Below, one piece after another: positions 1 to 6,941 of a DNA stretch of 11,284 nt. The notes beneath the pieces were generated by a model. That model saw nothing but the letters and a program-made list of their open reading frames with translations. It did not search any database and was not told the DNA's origin. The DNA comes from Candidatus Kuenenia stuttgartensis. GTDB lineage: Bacteria > Planctomycetota > Planctomycetia > Isosphaerales > Isosphaeraceae. Within the stretch, counting starts at the first letter, position 1, and each line of letters opens with the position of its first letter. Where the stretch lies: contig CAMBZY010000051.1 of NCBI GenBank assembly GCA_945872325.1, positions 1 through 11,284 of the forward strand, in the 5' to 3' direction. A program made the translations under genes and the position numbers.

Positions 1-887
1 TGCTGGCCCATCCCGGGGTTTTCATCGACAGAGTAATTCTTCCGGATAAACCCAAGGGCCGCTTCAATCCGTGGGTCGCCTTTGGTCAGGCCGGCATAAA
101 TCATGCTTTTGAGGCCAGCGTAGGTCATCCCGGCATAGCTCCGGAAACCTTTGTCCGCATCTCCACCGGCCATGCTTTGGCCACCGTTGGCTGGTGTGTA
201 GATAAACCCACCATCGTTGACCTTCTCGGCCCAGGGCTGGTCGTTAAACTCCGACTTTGAATTCTGGCATCGTGAGACAAAGATCAGAGCCTTCTGAAGG
301 GCAGGATCGTCGGCTGGAAGGCCGGTGTCGCGCAGAGCCTCAATAAAATAGGACGTATTCGAGAGGTCCGGGCGACTGTTCGAACCGCCGTAGCCAGCTC
401 CACCAAAATAAGCGTCGGTGCGTGGCCGATTCTCGGTTTCGTCCCACTGCATCTTCTTCAGGAAAGACTGACCTTTGGCGATGGCGTCGTTGTACCGGCC
501 GTCGGCGTTGGCTTCTTTGAAGGCCAGTAGAGAGATGCATGTGGTGTAATTGGCGTGGGCCGCCGAGGGGAATCCGCCGTTTTCGCGGTCGAGGAATTTC
601 TCGAGATAGGCGAGAGCTTTTTTGACGGTGGGTTCATTGGGCGAGACTGTGCCGGTGCGGAGCATGGAGGCAACTGCCAGAGCGGTGATCCCAGGCTCGC
701 GCTGGGTGGACCATCCACCATCCTCACCTTGTCGAGATTTCAGGAAGCCGACAGCCTTCGCCATCACTTCATCACGAGTTTTGGTCGAAGATTGTGCGAA
801 CGCTCGTAAACTTGTTGGCAGAGTGATGGCAACCGAAGCGGAGAGCCTGATCCATTGCCGGCGAGAGAATGTGGTGATCATGGACAT
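1..887 (-). CDS. Tat-exported prenyltransferase/squalene-cyclase-like repeat protein (C-terminus off the window)
   Basis: The frame stays open from the ATG at 887 to the window edge, giving 295 codons; the C-terminus is missing. Residues 8-14 read SRRQWIR, a good match to the twin-arginine (Tat) consensus S-R-R-x-F-L-K. A hydrophobic stretch follows, then an A-x-A cleavage site (AFA, residues 29-31), so export of a folded protein is likely. Residues 48-59 fit the QW motif of squalene cyclases exactly (F-L-x3-Q-x3-G-x-W), and looser repeats follow near residues 93-106, 140-146 and 280-290. The fold is therefore probably an alpha/alpha barrel of the prenyltransferase/squalene-oxidase repeat type. 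Such proteins are common and mostly uncharacterised in planctomycetes, and I do not claim cyclase activity. A second in-frame ATG lies at 881. A GGAGG at 902-906 sits 14 bases before 887, rather far. An in-frame TAA upstream rules out a much longer start. Confidence 0.85.
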   Translation of the reverse strand, partial: MSMITTFSRRQWIRLSASVAITLPTSLRAFAQSSTKTRDEVMAKAVGFLKSRQGEDGGWSTQREPGITALAVASMLRTGTVSPNEPTVKKALAYLEKFLDRENGGFPSAAHANYTTCISLLAFKEANADGRYNDAIAKGQSFLKKMQWDETENRPRTDAYFGGAGYGGSNSRPDLSNTSYFIEALRDTGLPADDPALQKALIFVSRCQNSKSEFNDQPWAEKVNDGGFIYTPANGGQSMAGGDADKGFRSYAGMTYAGLKSMIYAGLTKGDPRIEAALGFIRKNYSVDENPGMGQ

Positions 888-1318
888 CGTGGTCTCGTGA
901 GCCTCCGTTATGATAGATGAGAATCGTTAGACGAAGATCGAATAGCGACTGAGTTCATCTTTGATTCTAACTGAACTGGACGGAGTGCGTCGACAGAATT
1001 CGAAACCAATCGTGACCAGGCGGCTGGATCGCACCTGCGCGAACAATCAAAGCCTTGCTGTCGATATCTTGGATCAAGACCCGTCCATGAGATCAAAAAC
1101 CGATCCAAGGTGAATGGGTGATGCGGGTGCGATACATCGGCAATCTACCGAACTGGGCATCGTCAATCGAATTTCTCATTCATAACCGTTGTAAGAATAC
1201 ATGCGACGACTCTCCATGTCATCGCGACGGAATCCGGGATGAGGCTCAAATATAATGATTCAAACCCATTAGATAAAATAAATAGCATTCATTTATATGA
1301 TAATATGTGTGATAAATG

Positions 1319-1337
1319 ATATGATTTTCAATCATAT
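1319..1337. repeat. Perfect 8-bp inverted repeat in the AT-rich island
   Basis: The arms ATATGATT (1319-1326) and AATCATAT (1330-1337) are exact reverse complements around a 3-base centre. AT-rich DNA makes short dyads by chance, so function is uncertain. It lies just upstream of the ACTTAT/ATAAGT dyad at 1346-1365. Confidence 0.5.
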
Positions 1338-1343
1338 GAAAAA

Positions 1344-1367
1344 ATACTTATCAATAGGTATAAGTAT
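1344..1367. repeat. Operator-like dyad, copy 1 (ACTTAT-N8-ATAAGT)
   Basis: The arms ATACTTAT (1344-1351) and ATAAGTAT (1360-1367) are perfect reverse complements with an 8-base spacer. The core ACTTAT-N8-ATAAGT recurs with exactly the same spacing at 1773-1792. Identical half-sites at identical spacing suggest a binding site for a dimeric regulator. The protein that would bind is unknown. Confidence 0.5.
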
Positions 1368-1771
1368 ATAAGCATATATTATGTTTATACTTTTGAGAAA
1401 TCCGTTTTAGCCTGCCAACCCCCAAGGGCGAGACTTTTTGTCAGGACATGGAGAATACCAGAAAAGATCGTGAAAACCCTTGTTTTATAAATAGTTACAC
1501 GATCTAAAGTGGCCAGAAAGAATTCGTATTCGTTGATCTGGCTCGCCAGCCAGACTAACCCTCAGCGAGAGCAAGGGCTGCGTGTTTCAGAAGCCATTCT
1601 GTTATCCAGACCCTTGGTCTTGTTGTGTGGCGTTCTGGTGATATCAGGCTTTCTGAGGAGGTATCGAGATCATGTTGTTCAGGCTTGGTCCCAAAAACTT
1701 TAGGTCAAGAAAGCCACATGAACATGGGAATCCTTTAAAAACTACATAAGTAAAACGCAAGTATATACAGC

Positions 1772-1793
1772 CACTTATACAATGATATAAGTG
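1772..1793. repeat. Operator-like dyad, copy 2 (ACTTAT-N8-ATAAGT)
   Basis: The arms CACTTATA (1772-1779) and TATAAGTG (1786-1793) are perfect reverse complements with a 6-base centre. The inner core ACTTAT-N8-ATAAGT matches copy 1 at 1346-1365, while most spacer bases differ, as expected for a protein-binding dyad. A nearby AAGTATATA at 1759-1767 also occurs beside copy 1 at 1362-1370. An extra single half-site ATAAGT lies at 1746-1751. Confidence 0.5.
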
Positions 1794-1964
1794 ATGGTTA
1801 AGGACGATGATTCATGTGAGCGACGAAATGGATTGTGGGTGAATGAGAGGCAAGTGGATTGAAGGATCGTCGCAAGGCCATGAAAATGGCTTAAAAGCGT
1901 GAATTTACAAGTGGATAAAACGAAACCATCAGAAAAAATGATCGATGCTGAGTGGTGCCAGTGT

Positions 1965-2006
1965 CAAAGAAAACATCTTTGTCAAAAATTTTTCCAAAAT
2001 TTTTTG
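1965..2006. repeat. Short inverted repeat followed by A/T tracts
   Basis: CAAAGA (1965-1970) and TCTTTG (1976-1981) pair around a 5-base loop. They are followed directly by alternating A and T runs (five As, five Ts, four As, six Ts). It could be a weak terminator or a bent-DNA segment. No upstream gene ending here was recognised, so the role is open. Confidence 0.3.
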
Positions 2007-2680
2007 TGTGGTTCGAACACTATAAAGTAAGATATAACATTAGTCAGACACAGAATCAGTTTCTGGAAGTGACGGTTTTAGGGGTTGTTTTCGATCATTG
2101 CGCTGATTAACTTACCAACATACCAAACGGGCATTCGCTCAACTTGGTTCCGACGTCTCGGCCGATCGCCGAATTCATACTTGTATTGGCCCGCTTGTGC
2201 GAAGGAGGAATCCATCGCGGGTTACTCAACCCCTCACTTGTCTTTCAGGAATTCAGCTAGGAATGCACAACGAATCGGTCCAAGTCAACTTTGGAATGAC
2301 TTGATCGAACACTCAAGGAAGACTTCCTGGACCTATTGTCCCTTGTAGGAGTCTAGACCCATGCACGTTCTACTTTTCTGATTCTGCATCTTGCAAAGTC
2401 TTTCATACGATCGACTCGAATCAGAAAAACAGGCGAATGAAACCCGTCACACACCAGTCTCTCAATAGATCTGGACACCGGACTTCGTTGCCTTTTGGGA
2501 CGTGTAAGTCGTCGAGTACTTGAACCATTTGAAGATATAAACGACAGTACTAAACCATAATATCTGACGTATGTTCACATGCTCAGATTCTAATGGAGAG
2601 GAATCGTGTTGAATATTCTGAACATCATTTCAAGATCTTCTCTCGATTCGTTTCTGCTACCCAAAGGAGATATCATCAGT

Positions 2681-3232
2681 ATGAGTCGTAATTTACCCCG
2701 TCGTGCGTTTGTTGGACAAATTGCTTTCTGGCCCTTGATGGCCCGTCGTGCGATGGTCAACCAGACCTATACCTACAACAATCTGCCTGCTGGTTATACT
2801 TATGTAACCCAGCCTCAAGCTGCCGAAGCTGTTGCTGCCCAACCAGCCGCACCTGTTGAAACCCAGCTCCAGCCAGCACCCGTTCAGACGGCCGCACCGG
2901 CTCAGCCTGTTGCCTATGATTATGGCGACGGTGGAGTGCTTGCCACGATGAATGCCCAGCGAGCTGCTGTCGGACTTCATGCTCTGGCTTACTGTCCCAA
3001 TCTTTCTGCATCTGCAAATGGTGTCGCCAGCAATTGCGCTGCCAGAAACGCACTGGTCCATTCCAACCTCGGTATGGAAAATCTGGCCATGACACCCGTT
3101 CCCGCAAATGCGATCGGCATGTGGGTCAACTCACCTGGCCATAGAGCCAACATGTTCTCGGGTGCAACTCGCGTCGGAATCGGTCTGGCCTCGAACGGCT
3201 CGTACTGGTATGTCGCCGCGATCTTCGGCTGA
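2681..3232 (+). CDS. CAP (SCP/PR1-like) domain protein with Pro/Ala/Gln-rich linker
   Basis: From the ATG at 2681 the product is 183 residues. The C-terminal half (about residues 87-183) is a compact CAP domain. It has an opening helix with MNAQRAAVGL, a histidine and glutamate in HSNLGMEN, a second histidine in NSPGHRANM, and a final strand with YWYVAAIFG. These match the conserved His/Glu/His cavity residues of the family. Two cysteines in the first half could form a disulfide. Before it lies a low-complexity linker of Ala, Pro and Gln (about residues 35-77). Bacterial CAP proteins are usually secreted, but their activity is mostly unknown. The N-terminus is not a clean signal peptide: the hydrophobic part is short and contains Gln and Pro. 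The ATG has AAGGAGA about 10 bases upstream. A GTG at 2606, 25 codons earlier in frame, has a weaker site and is the alternative start. Confidence 0.82.
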   Translation: MSRNLPRRAFVGQIAFWPLMARRAMVNQTYTYNNLPAGYTYVTQPQAAEAVAAQPAAPVETQLQPAPVQTAAPAQPVAYDYGDGGVLATMNAQRAAVGLHALAYCPNLSASANGVASNCAARNALVHSNLGMENLAMTPVPANAIGMWVNSPGHRANMFSGATRVGIGLASNGSYWYVAAIFG

Positions 3233-3325
3233 TCATCACCGACTCTTTATTCTCCACCGGTGCCCTGCTGTCTCCATGAGACATCAACGTTAAGCAGCGC
3301 AATACCGGCTGAATGACTAAACAAA

Positions 3326-3362
3326 ATGACCGCGCAAGGATGGCGTGGTCATGCTGTTTTTT
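3326..3362. terminator. Hairpin terminator between convergent genes, probably bidirectional
   Basis: ATGACCGCG (3326-3334) pairs with CGTGGTCAT (3344-3352), nine pairs including one G-T, with a 9-base loop. Six Ts follow at 3357-3362 on the plus strand, which fits intrinsic termination of the CAP gene. On the minus strand the same hairpin is followed by TTTTGTTT, so it can also stop transcripts from the channel gene that ends at 3429. A smaller hairpin at 3391-3407 and the perfect palindrome CCTGATCAGG (3377-3386) lie between it and the channel stop codon. Confidence 0.7.
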
Positions 3363-3428
3363 AATTCCCTCAACGCCCTGATCAGGTTTCAGAGCTTCGA
3401 AAGTTCTTACAGCCTCAACAGGATGCTG

Positions 3429-5753
3429 TTACGACAAATTTTCGATCTCAGTCAAAGCATCACGATTGGCCCGACTCAGGTTCGGGGTGTTCGTCGTTGC
3501 TGAGCTTGGTGAATCGGCCCGAATCATCGAAGGAACGCTTTTGGTCGAAGTTTGAAGTTCGATCCCCTTGAGGTCGAACCGATTCTTCAGCCTGCGAAGT
3601 AATTCACGCTTGACCGGCCACTGCTTCAGCGGCTTGGTTTTGATATAAAATTTGATCATCACAAAGTTCTCGGCCAGTTGATCGACCCCAAGCATGATCA
3701 GGTCGTCCAGGCAGAGTGGTCCAAACTCTTTATCCAGGCGGAACTTTTTCCCTTCCGCATGGATCTCTTGAATCACATCGTCCACCTGAGCTTTATAAGA
3801 CACAGGAATTTCGAAGACAGCACGTGACCAGTCATACGAGAAATTCGAGACAGTGGTCATAGATCCGTTGGGAACAAAGTGAACCGTACCGGCCACATCG
3901 CGCAAGACTGTCATGCGTAGGGTGATACGCTCCACAACGCCGGTGATCACACCGACTTGGATCACGTCGTTGACGGAGAACTGATTTTCGAGCAGGATCA
4001 CGAATCCATAGAAATAATCTTTGATCAGGCTTTGGGCGCCGAAGGCGATGGCCAAGCCGAAGATCGCGGCACCTCCAAGCAAAGGGCCGATCGGAACGCC
4101 CGCCTCCTGGGCCATGAGCAGGAGTCCACCACCGATCACGCCCACGGATACGGCGTTGGAATAAACACTGACCAGCGTTTCAGCGCGGTCGGTTCGTTCT
4201 TCCAGAGAGATGTTTTCCTGACTTTGGACCATGATCCGAATGGCTCTCGAGCCAAGCGAGCGGAGCAAGGCACGTGAGACGATCATCAGGATCAGGACGA
4301 TAAAAATCCGAACCCCGCGTGTGGCAAGCCAATCCAGAACATTGAGCAGAGAGGTGGGGTCTTGAAGTTTGGCGATCTTGGCCTGAGTTTCGTCGATCTG
4401 CTTTTGAACCAGAAAGGTCTTGTCGTGGGCGTCTCTTAGAATATCCTGCTGCTTGCTGCGTTCAGTCTGGATATCGGCAAGCCGGTTCGAGTGCAGACGC
4501 GACTCGTTACGGGCAGTCTGAAATTCTTTATCGAGGTCGAGAAGTTTTTCGGCAAGCTGTTTTAAAAGCTCTTGAGACGCATCGCTGATCGACTTGACCC
4601 GGAATTCTTCCTGAGCCTTTGAGAGAATCTCGTTCGCCAGGTCGGCTTTCTTACGAGCGTTGTCGCGGAGCTTTTCTTCGAGCTTCACCTGCTGATCCAG
4701 ATTCGACACCTGTTCAGCCGCCATGGCTTCATCAAGTTTGGCAGTTTGGAGCTGTTCCTCAAGCTCAAGAATGGCTTCCTCATGCTCCTTGATCTCCTTG
4801 CGCACTCGACCTGCGATCACCGAATTGCCATGAGTGGCCGGCTTCTTGGTCTCAGGCTCGTCAGTCGTTTTAGGTGCCGGGTTGGCCGAAGCGTTCGCAA
4901 TGATCCCCATCGGTGACGAAGCCATCGCAGCCGATACCAAGCTGTTCTGAGGCTTTTCAGGTTCTTGCTTTGCAGCTCCCTTAGGCTTCTCTGCAGCACT
5001 TGATGCGACCGATTTTTCATGCGGTTTCTCGGCTGGAGCGGTATCGGTTTTGGCCACAGAGGTTCCTGGATTTGCCGCCTTCTCCGCTGCCTTGGCAGCC
5101 TTGGTCGGCTCGGCAGGCTTGGTCAGTCGTTCCAGCGCCAGGATATCGGCATTGACCTTCTTTTGAATGGTCAGGATCTTTTCCTGAAGCGTCTTGTTCT
5201 CTTCAATCTCAAGCTCGTAGGCGGAGAGAGCCTCCTTGCGTTTGGGCTCAATCTCATCTACCTCTCCCTGAGCCTCTGCAACCAGTTCCACATCCACCTG
5301 ATCTTCCGACTTCAGATCCGCCAGCTTCTTCTTGGCCTCTTTCCAAAGGTTGTCGAGCTTCTTGAAGTTGGTTTCGGTTTTTGTGAAGTTGTCGTCAGGG
5401 TTGGCGTTGTTGGCCAAATCCTGCTTGAGCTGTTCAAGCTGCTTTTGCTCTGTCTCAATCTGGCTTCTCAGCTCAGCGGTTTTCTGGGCATTGCTTGGGG
5501 CAGGCTGCAAAGGTCCAACAGGGGCAGCCGGAGCAGAAGCTTTTTTTGCAGGATTCGCAGACGGATTCGCTGGCGGCGTGGAAGGCTTCGACGCTGGAGC
5601 GGTCGAAGGCGGTGCGACTGATTGTCCGGCGACTTTCCGGGATTCTGTCGCGCTGATCATCATCACGATTGAAAGCAAAACACCGGCCAAATGTTTGCGG
5701 CAGTCTTGCTTTTTAAGCCTGCAGTGAACGATGGATTGGATGATGTATGACAT
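3429..5753 (-). CDS. MscS-family mechanosensitive channel with long coiled-coil periplasmic domain
   Basis: The product is 774 residues from the ATG at 5753, chosen because a strong AGGAGGT lies 8 bases upstream; a TTG start 17 codons earlier is much less likely. A signal-like hydrophobic stretch (about residues 23-34) is followed by a Pro/Ala/Ser-rich segment (45-90), a charged coiled coil (about 90-215), a second low-complexity Ala/Lys/Pro linker (215-305) and a second coiled coil (about 315-465). Three membrane segments lie near 481-497, 534-550 and 555-575. The last carries the Gly/Ala-rich pore helix and flows into LIKDYFYGF and the MscS beta domain (ENQFSVNDVIQVG, then FVPNGSM). A mixed alpha/beta domain and a polar tail close the protein. 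The family releases ions and solutes when membrane tension rises. E. coli MscS is 286 residues, so most of this protein is extra extracytoplasmic sequence. Confidence 0.88.
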   Translation of the reverse strand: MSYIIQSIVHCRLKKQDCRKHLAGVLLSIVMMISATESRKVAGQSVAPPSTAPASKPSTPPANPSANPAKKASAPAAPVGPLQPAPSNAQKTAELRSQIETEQKQLEQLKQDLANNANPDDNFTKTETNFKKLDNLWKEAKKKLADLKSEDQVDVELVAEAQGEVDEIEPKRKEALSAYELEIEENKTLQEKILTIQKKVNADILALERLTKPAEPTKAAKAAEKAANPGTSVAKTDTAPAEKPHEKSVASSAAEKPKGAAKQEPEKPQNSLVSAAMASSPMGIIANASANPAPKTTDEPETKKPATHGNSVIAGRVRKEIKEHEEAILELEEQLQTAKLDEAMAAEQVSNLDQQVKLEEKLRDNARKKADLANEILSKAQEEFRVKSISDASQELLKQLAEKLLDLDKEFQTARNESRLHSNRLADIQTERSKQQDILRDAHDKTFLVQKQIDETQAKIAKLQDPTSLLNVLDWLATRGVRIFIVLILMIVSRALLRSLGSRAIRIMVQSQENISLEERTDRAETLVSVYSNAVSVGVIGGGLLLMAQEAGVPIGPLLGGAAIFGLAIAFGAQSLIKDYFYGFVILLENQFSVNDVIQVGVITGVVERITLRMTVLRDVAGTVHFVPNGSMTTVSNFSYDWSRAVFEIPVSYKAQVDDVIQEIHAEGKKFRLDKEFGPLCLDDLIMLGVDQLAENFVMIKFYIKTKPLKQWPVKRELLRRLKNRFDLKGIELQTSTKSVPSMIRADSPSSATTNTPNLSRANRDALTEIENLS

Positions 5754-5761
5754 GGTGCGTG

Positions 5762-5768
5762 ACCTCCT
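5762..5768 (-). promoter_or_regulatory. Strong ribosome binding site for the MscS-family gene
   Basis: AGGAGGT on the minus strand, 8 bases before the ATG at 5753, is a near-perfect Shine-Dalgarno match. It decides the start codon over the upstream in-frame TTG at 5804. It is also the strongest such site in the window, so this gene is probably translated well on its own. Confidence 0.75.
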
Positions 5769-5898
5769 CCATGAGGTTTTTCTAAATACCAGCCCGTCTC
5801 GCAAGTCTGCGTATCGGGTTCAAGATAAACGAATCGCAAAATTTGCCAAGCGGGAAATCTAAATTCTTACACAAGCACATCCATAATAAACGGTTGCG

Positions 5899-6411
5899 TT
5901 ACCTGGCCCCGACCGCGATCAGGAGCCGGTTCGAGTCGTTGATTTTGCGATCCAGAAAGAAGAGCTGATTGGCCGGCGTTTTTATGACCGATTCGAACGG
6001 CTCGCCTCCATCCATGGTGAGCCTGATCAGCATCTCGACCTTGCCTTCATCATTCGAAGGCGATTTCAGCTCAACTGTCAAAACCGAATTTTCAACCGAT
6101 TTCACGACCATCGCCTGTTTGGGATCAAGCCGTTTGGTCTTCCCATCAATCAGCTCAAACCGATGATCAGGCATGATTTGGGCCAGTTGCTTGGCCACGG
6201 TCGCCAGTTTTGGGTCGATCGGGCCGGTGCCTTTGATGGCCCTGATGGCCATGACGGTGACCTGTCGAGAATGCTCGGAGGAGGATGGATTCACGTCCGG
6301 TTTTTGGGCATGGGCAAGCATGGATGGATAGACCATCAAAAGGCTTGCCACGGCCAGGGCTTTAAGGGCAATTTTGCGGAGATCGAAGTGTGGACCGGTC
6401 ATGATGGTCAT
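5899..6411 (-). CDS. Small secreted protein of unknown function, third gene of the sigma operon
   Basis: From the ATG at 6411 the product is 170 residues. Residues 12-35 form a classical Sec signal peptide: a Lys/Arg-containing n-region, a hydrophobic core, and an A-x-A site (AHA) before Q36. The mature part of about 135 residues has no cysteines. It has a helix-like stretch with PKLATVAKQLAQ, then alternating strands ending in FFLDRK and RLLIAVGAR. I do not recognise a named domain. Its start shares one base with the stop codon of the membrane protein gene upstream (TGATG), so translation is probably coupled. A TTG at 6414 and an ATG at 6402 are alternative starts. Its place after a sigma and a membrane protein suggests an extracytoplasmic partner of that signalling pair, which is inference. 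Confidence 0.72.
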   Translation of the reverse strand: MTIMTGPHFDLRKIALKALAVASLLMVYPSMLAHAQKPDVNPSSSEHSRQVTVMAIRAIKGTGPIDPKLATVAKQLAQIMPDHRFELIDGKTKRLDPKQAMVVKSVENSVLTVELKSPSNDEGKVEMLIRLTMDGGEPFESVIKTPANQLFFLDRKINDSNRLLIAVGAR

Positions 6412-6941
6412 CAATCGGTTGCGAGCGATTCAAGGTCGTTGAAAAGGCTGAAGTTTGAGGCCAGAGCCGCTCCATTGGATTCACTGGTCGATGACTCGAC
6501 AGAATCAAGGCATGGATTCTCAGGGTGGCAGTGGACATCGTCGAGCCGGATCACAGCGAAAGACTCGGCTTCGCTGAGGTCGATGGAGACTGGAAGTGCT
6601 GGACTTGATGGACTTTCGAGTGGCTTCAATTGGGCAACAATCGTTGGATTGCTGGCGGTTTGAACCTCAGCACCATAAGGCCAGGCGAACCACGTGAGAG
6701 CGGCTACGCTGGCAGCGGCGGCCAATTTTACCCATCCATTTGCGAACAAAGAGATGCTTCCAGCAGTTTTAGGGCCAGATTGGTTCGTGGCCGTAACGAC
6801 TTTTGCCCAGACGGTTTCCCAATGATCTGAAGGGATTTCCGGACGGCTTTCGGACCATGCCCGGACCAGTCCCCGGGAGTCGGCTGAGTTCTGGCCGAAT
6901 CGCTGATGAATCTCGTTCAGCTTGTTTTCAGGCTCGTTCAT
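6411..6941 (-). CDS. Single-pass membrane protein, probable anti-sigma factor
   Basis: The product is 176 residues. A polar, mostly helical N-terminal part (1-65) would face the cytoplasm; it is followed by one hydrophobic membrane span (about 70-87) and an extracytoplasmic tail of about 85 residues. The topology, and an ATGA overlap with the end of the ECF sigma gene, fit an anti-sigma factor that holds the sigma at the membrane. The zinc-binding H-x3-C-x2-C motif of the common ZAS anti-sigma class is absent, so family membership rests on context. The tail contains a compact patch with His137, Cys138, His139 and Cys144 (HCHPENPC), the only cysteines in the protein. This patch could bind a metal or react with oxidants. 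Confidence 0.65.
   Translation of the reverse strand: MNEPENKLNEIHQRFGQNSADSRGLVRAWSESRPEIPSDHWETVWAKVVTATNQSGPKTAGSISLFANGWVKLAAAASVAALTWFAWPYGAEVQTASNPTIVAQLKPLESPSSPALPVSIDLSEAESFAVIRLDDVHCHPENPCLDSVESSTSESNGAALASNFSLFNDLESLATD

Larger units (their letters stand above)
888..2680. other. Long intergenic region with an AT-rich island; no convincing gene
   Basis: This stretch lies between the divergent starts of the repeat protein and the CAP protein. Open frames at 1509-1703 (GTG start, 64 aa) and 2085-2348 (TTG start, 87 aa) lack a clear ribosome binding site or any recognisable domain, and I do not call them genes. The segment 1261-1380 has only 24 G+C in 120 bases, far below the flanking genes. 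It is rich in short dyads and TATA-like runs. Further AT-rich dyads occur near 1772-1793 and 1965-2006. The region must hold the promoters of both flanking genes, but I could not fix either one. It could also hold a small RNA, a regulator binding cluster or a decayed element. Confidence 0.6.

Noticed and set aside
1229..1243. GGAATCCGG-N-ATGAG occurs here and again at 8072-8086
   Set aside because: A single 14-of-15 match in two gaps, with dissimilar flanks, is too little to call a repeat.
1261..1930. Possible replication origin: AT-rich DNA with a DnaA-like site near 1910-1918
   Set aside because: Only one near-match to TTATCCACA was found, with no cluster of boxes and no dnaA, dnaN or gidA nearby.
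2085..2348. 87-codon open frame with a TTG start in the long gap
   Set aside because: It has no ribosome binding site or recognisable domain, and its composition looks like translated non-coding DNA.
2529..2562. Possible promoter before the CAP gene (TTGAAG with a downstream TAATAT)
   Set aside because: The spacing is about 23 bases, too long for a standard promoter.
5019..5727. Long leucine- and arginine-rich plus-strand open frames inside the channel gene
   Set aside because: They are antisense shadows of the Ala/Lys/Glu-rich coiled-coil coding sequence.
3429..5804. Longer channel protein starting with TTG at 5804
   Set aside because: The ATG at 5753 has a near-perfect ribosome binding site, and the extra 17 residues would precede the signal-like segment and read through that site.
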